Shown here: positions 11,152 through 23,200 of the stretch, in pieces
Layout of the letters: each line of letters begins with the position of its first letter
Numbering within the stretch: position 1 is the stretch's first letter
DNA from: Kryptolebias marmoratus
Taxonomy: Eukaryota; Chordata; Actinopteri; Cyprinodontiformes; Rivulidae
Assembly: GCF_001649575.2 (NCBI RefSeq)
Contig: NC_051441.1
Coordinates: 11,188,225 to 11,252,224, forward strand
Direction of reading: 5' to 3'
DNA length: 64,000 nt
Notes under the pieces: model-generated
Told to the model about the DNA's origin: nothing
Seen by the model: only the letters and a program-made list of their open reading frames with translations
Database searches by the model: none
Made by a program: the position numbers and the translations under genes

Positions 11152-13177
11152 ACAGACTCCTACTCTCTTTATCTTCCTCTAACTTCCTCCTTATGGCCCT
11201 GGTTGATAATTGCCATAAGCTTCCCTCTTGGTTTCATTTTCCATTGTCCTCCCCCAAATTCTTGGCTCTGGCTCCAGATAAAGGGATGAGTACTTCAAAG
11301 GGTTCTGCAAAGAGTTTAACCCCAAGCCGAGAGGAATGGCACACAATACTGTAATTGAGAGCAGTTACTGATCACAAGGCTGCAGCACAGAGAGGACGGC
11401 ACCGGTAGACACGCACATCGCACGAGTGTTTGTGGCTGCGACCGAGGTGGCCGGTAGCACTTACAGCGAGCCAGGGATTTATCAGGAGACCCGGGTCATT
11501 TGAAAAAAATAAACCCTTCTCCGGTGCTGTAAGGTTGTCAGATCGGAGGAATCTTTTCATCAAATATAGCAGGGATCAGGCATCTTTCCAAACCTAGTAC
11601 AAGTACTTGCTAATCATAAGTACCAATATGAGTACTAATAAATCCCATTACACTTTTTACAATTAAGAGAAGCGCTAATTACAAATTTACTCCATGCTTT
11701 TAGCATTCCTAAAAGCTAAAATAGAGATGGCAACAAAAAGACACTCTATTGAAGCGTTAGCCTAGCATTAGCTTAGCACCTTCCTCAAAGATTGTGTCTG
11801 CTGCTACAGCTCATTAAGCAGCTCGTTAAGCAGGTTTTCAGGCTCATCAGTGACCCATGGTGGAAGACTCTGATGAGCACAGTCAGTCTTTGCTACATGT
11901 ACTCTCCTCAGAATGGTGGAGATTGATGGTGATGGTCGGTCCTGACCCGCCTGCCCAGGTTCTCTGGGTCCATAACTCCTACGTCACTCTCAGCCTTTTG
12001 TTAGTAGTGTTCTTTTTCATCTGAATGACGACCATGATGGAGGCCATCGTCCTCCTGCCAGAGATGGTGAAAATGTCAGGAAGCTCGTGCTCAGATCCGT
12101 ATATCCCCTGGGTTATCTTCTGCTCATGTGAAATACCTCCAAACGGCTTCTTCATCTTCTGTTTATTGGTGGCTAGCGAACAGCTTTATGGTGCCTTACT
12201 GCCTCCAGCTGATATGGGACGTGGATCAGGAGCCAACTCTACAAAAAAAATCTTCAGTGCTTCTCCTCTCCCACCTGACTGCTCAACTGAGAGGTGAACG
12301 TCACCCTGCTATAAAGTCTTATTGCTACTGTGGTATCAAAACACTTTTATGAGTTCTAGCAAACGCACACATTATCAAACAGATATCTGATACTGGTCTG
12401 ATACTAAACAATGGCTTAAATATGAACAGAAACTGTGGATAGAAGAAGCAAGAAGTGATTTATGTGTTCCCTTCTGTCTCTGTTTCTGCTCTGCTTTGTA
12501 GTCAGTCTGGGTTTGACCTGTCCTTGTAATAATGTCTCCCTATAAAGAGAGACAGTTACATCCCATAACCTCTCCCCTCAAAACCCCCTCTTTTCAAAGG
12601 TCTTTTTATGGGGCCAAGAAACCAAGGACGCCCCTTGTCTCAGACCTGAGGTCAGCTCCTGAGGGGCAGCAGACCTTTGGGGACCTCCCATGAACGGCGG
12701 AGGGAGTTGACAAGGCAGGACACGAGGGCCCGACTGGCCCCAGGTACTGGCAGGGGTCCCTGCCGTCACCATGGCGATGGTTCCTACCCCGGTGTGTTTA
12801 CTGTCAGAGGTCAGCCTGAGCCCTGCAAAGTTAACAAAGGCTGACATTGTCAGGGGAGCACTATGAATATTAGCTAGATGACCTGCATACAGAGACGTCG
12901 CCTGTTCACAGAACTTTCAGGAGATAAAGCACGTGTTCAGAGTCTTCCTCAGCTCTTCCTCACTTATAGCATTTATTCATTCCTTCTGTTTCCAGAATAT
13001 CCTCTCTGCCATGTCTGATCAGCCTTGATACTCACTTCCCCGCCCTGACATTTGTTGACCTGCTTATCAGTTTCTTTAACATATTTGAGGTGTTTATCAC
13101 TTTTCAGCTACACAGCCCTGTGCAGAAGTCTTGAGTCATTGCTCGCAGTTTGTATGATTACAAGACTCTTCTTTTTT

Positions 13178-13196
13178 CTTTGATTTGTCTTTGATC
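13178..13196 (+). promoter_or_regulatory. Paired TCF/LEF-like motifs upstream of axin2
   Basis: Two CTTTGAT cores, at 13178-13184 and 13189-13195, lie 11 bases apart (one helical turn) in the same orientation about 2 kb upstream of axin2 exon 1. CTTTGAT/ATCAAAG is the TCF/LEF core, and axin2 is a direct Wnt target in mammals. An opposite-strand ATCAAAG lies at 13716-13722. Function here is inferred. Confidence 0.45.
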
Positions 13197-14224
13197 GATG
13201 ATTCTCTTTGGACTTTTGCTGCTTTTTCGCTCAGTTTTAGTTGAGCACCTAACCATTTCTGACAGAGGAGTGTTTATTTTACTTGTCAGGCTCCTTTACT
13301 TTGACGTGTGAATCATTCAGGCATAAAACAGCTTCCAAACTCAAGGGATGAACCAGTGTATTTATATACATTTCCACAACCCTGTACCTTAAAACAGTTC
13401 TAATACCTGTTGCTAATGTGCATGGCTCCTCTGGTTCCTTACCCTTAAGAGTTGATGTTTCGTGTTTGACTTTAATCGGATGAATTTCTCCACAAACTTG
13501 GAGCAGCTGAGGTGCCTGCTGGAGCTCCAGTCCCACCAGCTGCTCATATTTTTGCTGGGACAGTGAGTTTGATGTTGGGATTGATGTTGTTTTGTTCAGG
13601 AACAAAAGCTAAAAGGCGATAAAACGGCCTTTGAACGATGAATGATTCCCCCCACATCGTCATTTCCTCTTTTATTAACTCTGATGGGAAGCAAGGCGTC
13701 AGGGGGAGAAGTTTAATCAAAGTGTTCACCATCTTTGTGCTGTACTTTTTGGATTCCTGTCCACTGAGACTCAAAAAATGGCACCTATTGACTCTCTTTC
13801 AAGAATACAGCAGTTCTCGTGAACAAAGGCTCCCCTGTGGTGGCACTAAAAAGCCCCGCTCAGTTAACACTATCAACACCGATGACTGCAGCAGGTTCAA
13901 AAAGTGCACTCCTTCTCGCCCTCTTCCTGTGAACGGATGCATATTAGGTGTCTAATGTGTGTGAAGGCTCTTCGTGTTGTCTCCTGTTGCAGCAGGGGAA
14001 CATGCACAGAGCAGCCCTGCACCGTCAGAGGTGCTGCTTCGATGGGAAGATGTTTTTATCTGGTGTGTGTGTGTGCCCGCGATGCCACTGGTGGGAGCTG
14101 TGGAGCGATTACAGTTGCAACACACTGAACCGATTTATTCTGGGTGTTGTTGGAAAACTAATCTAGATAACTTGTTTTCTTTTGCAGCGCTTTAAATTTT
14201 ACGATGAGGACAGTTAGTGTGTGA

Positions 14225-14670
14225 ATGCTGATTCTGCATTTATTCAGCATGTCATTTTCCTGATGTTTTTTTTTTTATTATTTTTTTTTTTTTCTTTATG
14301 TTTTATGCAACCTTACTACATCTGCACACTGTATTATACATATGAAAACCTTCAGCTCATTCAAGAAATGGGTGCAATGACGTTTGGGTTTTGGAAATGT
14401 GATACTCTTCAAAATATTTATCTTTATTTACAAATATTGCCCCCATTGAAATACATTGAAATTGCTTCAATTCCTTCAAAAACATTGTTTTGTTTATTTA
14501 ATCTGGTCCAGGATAATTGCTCTGTTTTTGTCTTCTTGTGCTACTTTTAGCATTTAGCTCCTATTCTGCTGCTTTTACCTAGCCTTTTTGACACATTGAG
14601 CTTTTAGTTAGCCTTTTGCTACTTTTGGCTAGCATTTTGCTACTTTAAGCTAGCATTGTTAGTAACATTT
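14225..14670 (+). repeat. Dispersed repeat (family D) ending in GCTACTTTTAGC minisatellite
   Basis: This segment is paralogous to 33560-34090. Both have a T-rich start, a 'gcaacc' block with 'cagctcattcaagaaatggg' or its variant 'cggctcattcaggagacggg', 'aaatacattgaaattg' or a variant, and a tail of degenerate units of the form gctacttttagct(tttagcta). Family name unknown. Confidence 0.6.
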
Positions 14671-14960
14671 TAATTATCTATTTGCTACTTTAAAAAAAAA
14701 GTTTTTCTGCAGGACTGTTTTTTTTCTTCTAATGTGGCCTGGAGTGCTGTTCAGTTCTCAGTGGCCTGCCCTCTTTGCATCCCTGTGACTCAAGCAGGTT
14801 AATCTAAAAAAAAAAATCAAAACAATGTGGGCTTTAGAGAGGAGAGTCTTTAAAGTATATATGTGGCAACAGAGTGACTGTGAGGATAATGCTGTTGAGG
14901 CGGCAGATCAGTAACTTCTGACGCTCCAAGCCCTCAGGGAGTTGGCTCAAGATTGCCTGT

Positions 14961-14967
14961 CTTTGAT
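14961..14967 (+). promoter_or_regulatory. axin2: TCF/LEF-like site in the axin2 proximal promoter
   Basis: CTTTGAT within 'gtctttgataagg', about 150-200 bases upstream of the likely axin2 start. It fits the CTTTGWW TCF/LEF core and sits where Wnt-response sites are known in mammalian AXIN2. Inferred from motif and position only. Confidence 0.5.
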
Positions 14968-15115
14968 AAGGTCCTCAAACTGCAGCTACAACTTCACGAG
15001 CTGAGAAAACGCCAGCGAAACGCAGCTTCATTGCTCAAAGATACAAAAAAAATAAAAATAAAATAAAGCGAGGAGCCTGGGAAATACGGTTTATCACGTG
15101 CGGTTGCGACTCATC

Positions 15116-15121
15116 TATAAG
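15116..15121 (+). promoter_or_regulatory. axin2: TATA-like element of axin2
   Basis: TATAAG within 'tcatctataagctccct', placed so that transcription would start around 15140-15160, just before the presumed 5'UTR. There is one mismatch to strict TATAAA. A CpG-island start with dispersed initiation is the alternative. Confidence 0.35.
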
Positions 15122-15149
15122 CTCCCTGACGGTTGTTTCCCTTTTTTTT

Positions 15150-15484
15150 TTATTATTTTCCGGAAAGTTGTTTTTTTATGCAGCTGTCGGGACCAGGCAG
15201 TCGGTTCGTCACTTTGAAGTGCGCAGCTCCAACCTCGCGCTTCAGTTGGTGTTGGAGTCGCCTACAGGAGAGAAGGAGAGACCTACAGAGCGGCATGGCA
15301 GCCTGAAAGCACGGCCAGGAGAAAAGGCGATATTTTCTTCTTCTTTTATTTCCTCTCGGAACCGAACCGACTGTATCTGGACGCGAGTTTTCTTTTTATT
15401 TTTTGAGGGGAATTGTGGATTATACGCGCTGTTTGCGGCTGGAAACGCAGAGTTGAACGCGAGGAACGAACTCGTGGATCGATG
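15150..15484 (+). other. axin2: axin2 exon 1 (non-coding 5'UTR), start approximate
   Basis: A GC-rich stretch downstream of a TATA-like element ends at a near-perfect donor, ATCGATG/gtaagt, at 15484/15485. Mammalian AXIN2 also has a non-coding first exon and a start codon in exon 2, and an acceptor (gtgtttcag) lies at 16332 upstream of the start codon. The exon contains several ATGs: 15178 (open for 42 codons if transcribed), 15295 (ATG GCA GCC TGA) and 15482-15484 at the very end. The 5' end is not defined by sequence. Confidence 0.6.
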
Positions 15485-16332
15485 GTAAGTTGGGAGACTC
15501 GGTGCCTCCTCAAACTCGCCCCCATCGGAGCTCCCTTTGATGTGCTTTTGACTCGCCTTTGAAGCAACATTCTGGTGGAGGGAGGGGGGAAATAAACCCG
15601 TCCTGTCGCGTTTAGAGACCCCCACACACAAAAAACCGCACCGTGTCGTTCCTAGTGACGTTCGCTACGTTTTCTACCCAAACGTGTTTGCTTTCAGACT
15701 TAATTTTGGAGGAGAAAAAAAGAGAAAAATACTCAGAAGTGCTCGTTTCTTGTTGAGCAATTCCTCCCCCACAAGATCAGAGACTTTGCTGTACTTGGGA
15801 CTGGATGTTCAAACAGTGGTTGTATTTTTTTTTTCGCCTTTAAAGGAATTTTAAATGACTCACTGTAAGTAACACGCTTTAATAAGGTCGTAATGTACAC
15901 AGTGGGGTACTTTTATCCCCAGGAAAAAAAGAAGAAAAAAAGTATTCTCTATGATTTAAAGCTGGAATTTTCTTTAAAGACCGGAGCGTTTGTGTTTCAT
16001 CGGTCTTTATTATCTGGAACAAACTGGTTCACGATTTTGGTCACGTTTTCCCCATCTGCCGGAGTTTATCCCCGCGTCCCACAGGTACTGCAGGGTGCTG
16101 GGGTGACCAGAAGTCAGGGTGGTAGGAGGCTCGTGCGTAAAGCTCGAGCGAACTGAGGGGTAAAAAAGTGTCTTATTAGTGCGGTTTGATGCGTGAGATC
16201 CAGGAGAACTTCTCTGGACGCGCGTGTCGCTGCTCCTGCGTCTTGTTTCTGTGGGAAAAAAAACAAAAACCTGGGCATCCTTTGAAGTCGGGGCGGATCT
16301 GGTTGTGATTAGATCAATACTTTGTGTTTCAG
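15485..16332 (+). other. axin2: axin2 intron 1 with TCF/LEF-like motifs
   Basis: GT-AG intron of 848 bases. It contains CTTTGAT at 15535-15541, CTTTGAA at 15557-15563 and CTTTGAA at 16280-16286. TCF/LEF sites in the promoter and first intron of AXIN2 are established in mammals; the motifs here fit that plan but are not proof of binding. Confidence 0.55.
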
Positions 16333-17278
16333 AGAGAAGACGGGCAGCTCGCGGAGAACCGGGCCCCCCCGCTGCCATAAAGAGAGAGCGAGGAGATTTA
16401 CAGTAGAGGAGAGGGAGCTCAGAGAGGAGAAGGAGGCGAACGGCGCACGAGCTCCTCCGTCCTCGCGCCGCCTTCGGAGCCATGAGCCGCGCGCCCATGG
16501 AGTACATCGCCACCGCTAGTTTCCGCGAAGATGCCCCTCGACCCCCGGTGCCCGGGGAGGAGGGCGACGCTCCCAGCTACCCCTGCAAAGTCGCGGCGAT
16601 GAAGCCCCTGGAGCCCCCCGGGCCCTTTCCGCTCCTCGCGCCGGGCTCCTCGTCGGCGCGGAGGAACGAGGAGCCGGAGGGGAGCGCCTCGCCGGACTCG
16701 CCGCTGTCCCGCTGGACGAAGTCTCTGCACGCGCTCGTCGGGGACCAGGACGGCGCCCTGCTGTTCCGGACCTTCCTGGAGCAGGAGAAGTGCGGCGACG
16801 CGCTGGACTTTTGGTTCGCCTGCAACGGCTTCAGGCAGATGGACCCGAAGGACACCAAAACGCAGCGGGTGGCCAAAGCCATCTACAAGCGCTACATCGA
16901 AAACAACTGCGTCGTCGCGCAGCAGCTGAAGCCGGGGACCAAGACCTTCATCCGGGACGACATCAAGAGGCAGCACATCGACTCTGCCATGTTCGACCAG
17001 GCGCAGACCGAGATCCAAACCAACATGGAGGACAACGAGTACCAGATGTTCCTGACCTCTGACATTTACCTTCAGTACGTGCGGAGCGGCGGGGAGAACC
17101 CGGCTCCCGGCAGCCCGGGCTATTTGGGCAGCCTGAAAGTTGTCTGCGGATACTTGCCCACCCTGAACGAAGGGGAGGAGTGGAGCTGCGACTTCAGGAC
17201 CAAGGCTTTGCTGGGACTGAAGAGCCAAAGGGCCCCCGTGTCTCTGAGAGCAGTGGAGGTGATGGAGAGGGGATACAG
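16333..17278 (+). CDS. axin2: axin2 exon 2: 5'UTR end and coding residues 1-265
   Basis: The acceptor is gtgtttcag/16333, coding starts at 16482, and the donor is GGATACAG/gtatgt at 17278. The exon carries the tankyrase-binding motif and the whole RGS domain, including [20 protein letters not shown] and [12 protein letters not shown], then the conserved [15 protein letters not shown]. The exon is very GC- and CpG-rich, part of a CpG island. That produces a long antisense open frame which I regard as a shadow. Confidence 0.95.
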
Positions 17279-20200
17279 GTATGTCTGCTTCTCATCACCC
17301 GCCCATGGGTCTGTCTGTTAGCACAATCTCATGTGGCACTGCGCGGATTTTAATGAAAACTTGCAGAAAGTAATCATTGGTCATACACCCAGAACTGAAT
17401 AACTTTTGGAGTCGGTGCAATTCAAGATGGCCGCCACAGCCAATCGACATAAATAAAAACGGCTGTAACCCAGTCAAATCTGTAGATGTCCGGCTAGATT
17501 TAGGTGTGGTAGTAGCTAAGACTGATCTCCAACACATATTCTGACAGCTAGCTGATTGCGCAAGATTTGTTTAAATATATGCCGATGACTACTTTGAGTC
17601 AACTCTGTCTGTCTGTTAGCAAAATATCTCATGAAGCACTGAATGGATTTCAATGAAACCTTCAGGCAATATTCATTTGATGTACATCTACAGCTGATGA
17701 ACGTTTGGAGCCAATTTAAGTCAAGATGGTTGCCACAACTACCTGATCATAGAAAGCACACAAATTGTTTTAATTCCGTTAATTTTACAGACTTTGTGCT
17801 GAAATCTGGTGTGATTGTAGCTGAGAGGCAGTCACAACACATACCTCAAACACGACTCATTGTGTGAAACCCTTGCTTGAAACTTTGATATTAACTGTTG
17901 GAGTCCTGTTTGTCTGTTAGCAAAATAACTTATGAACCTCTGGGTGCGCTTTGATGAAACTCTTAGAAAGAAGTTATTGGATGTACATCTACAGCTGATA
18001 AACCTTTGCAGTCAGCCCAATTCAAGATGGTCACCACAGCTAACCAATCTTTGCAAACTCAGAAATGCCTATAAATGTGTCTGTTTTACAGATACTGAGC
18101 TAAAATTTGGTGTGGTAGTAGCTGAGAGTCATTCACAACATTTACTCTGAGAGGGACATCTTCTGATGTCGGGTTTAACCAAAGTGGCGTCGATTCTTAA
18201 TGGAAGATTAAGGCTCCGGCATGAAAGGTGGCGGGCGATGTGCATTCCTTCAAGGACTGCTAGGCTGCAAGTCTTCATTCTGTTAGCACCTCTGGATCAG
18301 GCTGACTCTGAAGCTGTTTTCTCCAGAGTTTCCAGAAAACTCTGTCTGTCCTCCTCCTCTCTCTCTCCCTCTCTCTCTCTGGCCCCTCTCGCCTCCTCTC
18401 CAGCAGCAGCCCTCTGCTGGCGCTCGCCTGGATTTCCGGAGCTTTGAAATGGTTCCGCAGAATGAGGGATCGTCTTCCAGAGGAAAAGTTCACAGAGCTC
18501 GGCTGGCTCCGGCCCCGGCCAGCAAATAATAGATGATGACATTGCTATGCTATGTCTCCTCTTGTACCCACACCGTCAAGTCTTTTGACAGGGGTACGAA
18601 CCTATAGAGGCTCTTTGAAGTGAAGGTTTTGCACTTCTTGAGCATCCCTTTCTCCGTTTTCTTTTGCACTTCTTTAACCATTTGTGGCCAAATCGAAGAC
18701 TCCTTTATGTCCAGGGAGCTAAATGATTCAACAACAGGTTCAGTGAATCTGTCTGCTCTGAGCTACGTCAGTCGGAGCTTTTGGAAATTTCTTTTAAGGC
18801 CTTTGTGCCAAAGATGATAGGTTAACTTTACCCATTTACCTACATATTGTCACCAAACCAGCTCTGAACATATGGGAGCCATTTCTCCTCCTTCTCACCT
18901 CCTGTCTTCTGACTCAGGTTCTCTTAAAAAAAAAAAGAAAAAGAAAACAAACCCTGAACAGCAGCAGCTACAGTACAGAATCAACACCTCCCCTCCCCTC
19001 TCACTCTCTTCTTTCCTCTCTTCTTGTTTGTGTCGAATCTCCTCTGATTCTCTCTCTCCCCCCACACACACTCACTCACCCTCCCCTCCTCCTCCTCCGC
19101 CTTCTCCACTTTTATCTTTTCTTCCTTTTGAAAACTAAGGGATGGGGGACTAAGAGGCATGCTTTTGGAGCGAAAGAGAGCGGAAAGGAAGGACAGAAGA
19201 GAGAGAGAGGGGACGGCTGCAGACTTATGAAAGAAAGGGAGGGAGGAGAAAGAATAAATGAAGGGGGGGAGGCAGGGAGGGAAGAATGCGAGGCCAGCTG
19301 TGTTAAATACCTGACTCTCTGCGAGCCCCTCTGAAGGTCAGTCTGGAGCTGGGGGCCTGCAGCTTTAGTCATGCTGGGTCTCTCCCTCCTCCCTTTCTCC
19401 CCTTTCTTTCCTTCTCTGAAACACACACATGCTTCCACCCCATGGGTTGTGTGTGTGTGTGTGTGTGGGGGGGGGGGGTTACTGCTTTCCCCTTTTCCAC
19501 CTCCTGTACCATGGCAAGAATGCAAACACAGCAGGACATGTGTGCTTGGGAAACTGAAAGCAATGGAAAGAGAAGCCGCGGGACGTTTTAAGATGTTTGT
19601 CCAGCGCAGGCAAAGTTCCCAAGTTCTCACTCTCAGACACGTTCCATCGGTTCCACTGATAACGTCCTCAAACATCAGAAAACACGACCTCGGTCGGATT
19701 TTCAGCATGACAGAAGTGCACTCAGCTCAGGAAGTTTAAAAAAACTGACAAAACAAAACAAAAAAACCTCACCAACTTGTTTCAAAGATTTCTTGTGTTA
19801 ATATTCGTCTGCTGCTGTTGTTGCTGGAACAGATCGTGCAAGAGAGGAGACTCGCTCAACCCCTGCCACGTGGGCTCATTTGCCCCCGTCAGCAGCACCA
19901 ATGACAGCGAGGTTTCCAGTGATGCGTTGACTGACGACGCCATGTCAGTGACTGACAGCAGCGTGTAAGTGAATATTATCCAAACATGTGTGTGTGTGTG
20001 TGTGTGTGCTGTGGATGTCCAAAACAGATCACCTGACACCTGCTTTGAGCTGCAGCTCAACTGGAGGAATGTTCGGCTTTAGCTCGAAGAATAATGGACC
20101 GGGGTGCCTTTAAAACACTGCAGCAGACGGAACAGAGCCGGCCGAAAGCCAATCATCAGCGACATTTACCGAGACTAAAGCTCCCTTTGTTTCGCTTTCC

Positions 20201-23200
20201 ATCTGTTTGAACGAATGCAGCAGCTTTACATTTAGTCCATCAGATGACTCAACATCAGCTGATCTGTTGCTATATCAAATTATCTGATGAGTAATTTAGA
20301 TGTAAAAGAATAAAGATCACTAAGCCCATTTTAATCAGAGATGCACTTGATAAAATAGTTTTTCTCACTGCCTTTAAACTTGTCCTCCAAGCACTTGGTC
20401 TGGATCTTGATCTGGATTCAGGTTGTTAAGTTTTAAGCACTTCTTGGTTTTTTTTCCCCCAAATGGTTTGCTTCACAAGAACTGTTCATTATGCAAATGT
20501 TTGATAGTTTTGCTTTCTAATTGATCAGATTGACCCGTCGAGTGTCAAACCTTTCAGTTTCCTTTTGGGCTTTCTGGCTAAGGGATTGCCGAGTTGCTCG
20601 TGTTGTGCCACTATCCACATGTGGTTCCAGTCTTATCTGTGTACGTGCCTGGGTCCTCGTAGTCGTTAGGCACAATCACGTGTCCCTCAAATGACAAGCT
20701 ACTGTGAAGTCATTGTATGAAAGCACAGCTCAAGGCCAGGGGTGCTCGGGTCAGCTGGGTTCGGGACATAAACCAGAAAACTTCCTCTTTTATCTTATAT
20801 GAGCTGGAAGGTGTGAAGGATGATGTCAGTGAAACGGCGCGATCGACTCTTAACCGAGCTAAAGATACTTGCAGACTGAGGCGCTGGCGCTCAGCGTTTG
20901 TACATAAATGCAGCAGCTGTAAATGTACAAAAGGGAGTCTCGTATCTAGGAACAGTCAAAGAGACGGAGGCACATATAGTCCTGTTCTGCTGTACTTTGC
21001 CCGGTGCAGTTTCAAAGCCCGGGCCGCAGGGACACAACTTCCCCACCTCATTTCCTGCCCACTTTGGCCTTGATCAGAATGTCTGCCTCTCTGTAGGTCA
21101 GTTAAAAGACTCATAAACATTTGAATCTTGTTTGCAGATAAAGGAAAGAAGAAGAAAAAAACAGAAAGAAAGGGGGGAGGCAGGGGAGGAGGCAGTTGGT
21201 TGGAAAGAGAAAGAGAGTGGTGAAGAGGAGAGGGGGAGTTTTGCTTATATCTTATTTATGGATTTGCTTGGACGCTGGGGAATGCAGCTGCGCAGACTTC
21301 AAACATTACCTTATCTTACAAACCAGCCTTTTGATGTGCGGAGATCAGAGGCTGGCTGCGGCAGAGCTTGCCAAATGAAGATTGGGAGTGTGTTGGAGGA
21401 AGGGATGGGGGTGGGTGTTGGGGTTTTTTTTGCTCATGCGCATGACTGTGGCGTTTCAAAGCAAAAGTGGAAAAGTGCTCCTCGGTTAGGTTAGATCACC
21501 GGGAAAATGTGCTGCTTAGCATAAAAGAATAACACTTAAATCAAAGGGATCGTATAATATAGAATAACTGTACAAGTTTATGTAATGACTGCACTCTAAA
21601 GGTTTATAACATAGCATTTGCATGAAGTTCTATGACAGGTTTGAGACCGGAGCTTTAAAACGGCAGCAATCCTCTTTGGTCCTGGCCGTGCTCAGACTAG
21701 CTGTTAGCTCACCTGTCCTGTCAGATCTAAACTCTTTCTCCCAGCTGAGGTTGTTCAAAGAGCTACACACGACGAGTAAAGGATAATAATTGCTCATAAC
21801 CTTTTTTCTGCAGAACTCTGCTTCAAAAGGCCTGAACCTCCTCTTTAAGTTTGACGCTCAAAACTCACCGTGTGATGTTTGTTTTTAATCTTTTGTCAGT
21901 GAAGCCTCTCTGATCGATTTAACCAGGTTAGCGACACCCTTGGGTGCTGCCTTGCACCGGCTCTTTGAATATGTGCAATGAGTGGTTGATGCTAACTTGT
22001 GTCCTCGGTTCAGGGTAAAATTCAGAAGGGGAATGCTGATGCTGAGGCTTTGTCACACCAACAACAGGGCACCCAGGGCTCGGAGCCCCAGCTGAAAATG
22101 AGTGTCATTTCTAGGGCAAAATAAAACCTCCCACCACCTCGCTGAGAGTCCCGTCACCCAATCTGCCCTGAAATGCTCTCATGCAGACCAGAAACGCTGA
22201 TGTGATTCACCTCTGAGCCTCATTCCTGTTCTCCTATTAAGCCTAAAAGATCAACAGTGGAAGCAGATCGAATAATTAATAAGTTAATCTTGTGTAGAGT
22301 GTGTTTGATCCAGCCTGTTGGCTAACAGGCTTCTTCCTGGATGGCTGGGTGGCCTTTAATGATGTATCTGATTGGGTAATTGACCTTTGTGATGTGTGTG
22401 TGCTCCCTCCAGAGACGGCATTCCTCCGTACAAACTGGGCTCCAAGAAGCAGCTTCAGCGAGAGATGCAGCGCAACATGAAGATGAACAGCCAAGTTGCT
22501 TTGCCTCCTTTTACAGTAAGTGCACACACACGTGTAGCACACACTCGTGAAGTGTTTCTGAGCCCGGGCCCCACAGTGTCATTTCCATACCTCCCTCCAT
22601 TCTGGGTCTCTCTTGGTTCTATGAATAGTGCTGTGCAAACTGTATTTGGCATTCTCATTTCAACAACACCAGCAAAGATCTGAGGAGGAACGTCAAAGAT
22701 GCAGCCTCCCACTCAGACACACACACACACTCTCATGAGCACACATACAAATACGAGCCCCCTGCCTACCTTTGGTGTCACCTACACCCCCATTAGGGTT
22801 CCTTGACATCTGTGGAAGACGGGAGAGGTCTCAAAGCTGTTTATCGCCGCAGCACTCGGAACTCACCTTTTTTTTTTTTCATTTTATTCCCCCCCAATGC
22901 TGTAAATATGGAGAATAGGGAAGAGATGAGGAAGATCTCTGCCGCTTTATCCCGGGGGCCCTGAAATCAGCCCGGTTCCTCAACAAAAACAGAAAGATAC
23001 TCACACTGACGCGCACACACAGCGCTTTGATCCGCAGATGAATGAAGCAAACGCACAGGAAAGTGACAACTTCCAGCAGAGTTGGCCCCCTTTTCTTCCA
23101 CAGCACTGCCACCCCCTCCACACACACACAGCCAGCCAGCCCCCCTCCCCTGAAAGTGAAGGATCTGAGGGAAGAGTCTGAGCATGTCATGTGAGCTCTC

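Larger units (their letters stand above)
4991..15100. other. Intergenic spacer between cep112 and axin2
   Basis: About 10 kb without a gene I can support. It contains a palindromic repeat element at about 6068-7085, a second copy at about 8950-9156, AT and CA microsatellites, pyrimidine-rich stretches around 10300-11060, and a repeat with GCTACTTTTAGC units at 14225-14670. CTTTGAT-type motifs appear at 13178-13196 and 14961-14967 near axin2. Short open frames here lack splice signals or recognisable domains. Confidence 0.6.
17279..19832 (+). other. axin2: axin2 intron 2 with tandem repeat block
   Basis: GT-AG intron of about 2.55 kb. It holds three tandem family A units (17300-18272), a CT-rich segment around 18350-18400, purine/pyrimidine-rich DNA at 18950-19270 and a (TG)n-(G)n tract at 19449-19478. 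No exon-like sequence seen. Confidence 0.7.

Noticed and set aside
15178..15303. A 42-codon upstream ORF starting at 15178 in axin2 exon 1
   Set aside because: Kept only as a remark, because the transcription start is unknown and may lie downstream of this ATG.
16419..17228. A 269-codon minus-strand open frame opposite axin2 exon 2
   Set aside because: It is the antisense shadow of a very GC-rich coding exon. The plus strand has an unmistakable RGS domain and correct splice phases; the minus product has no known domain.
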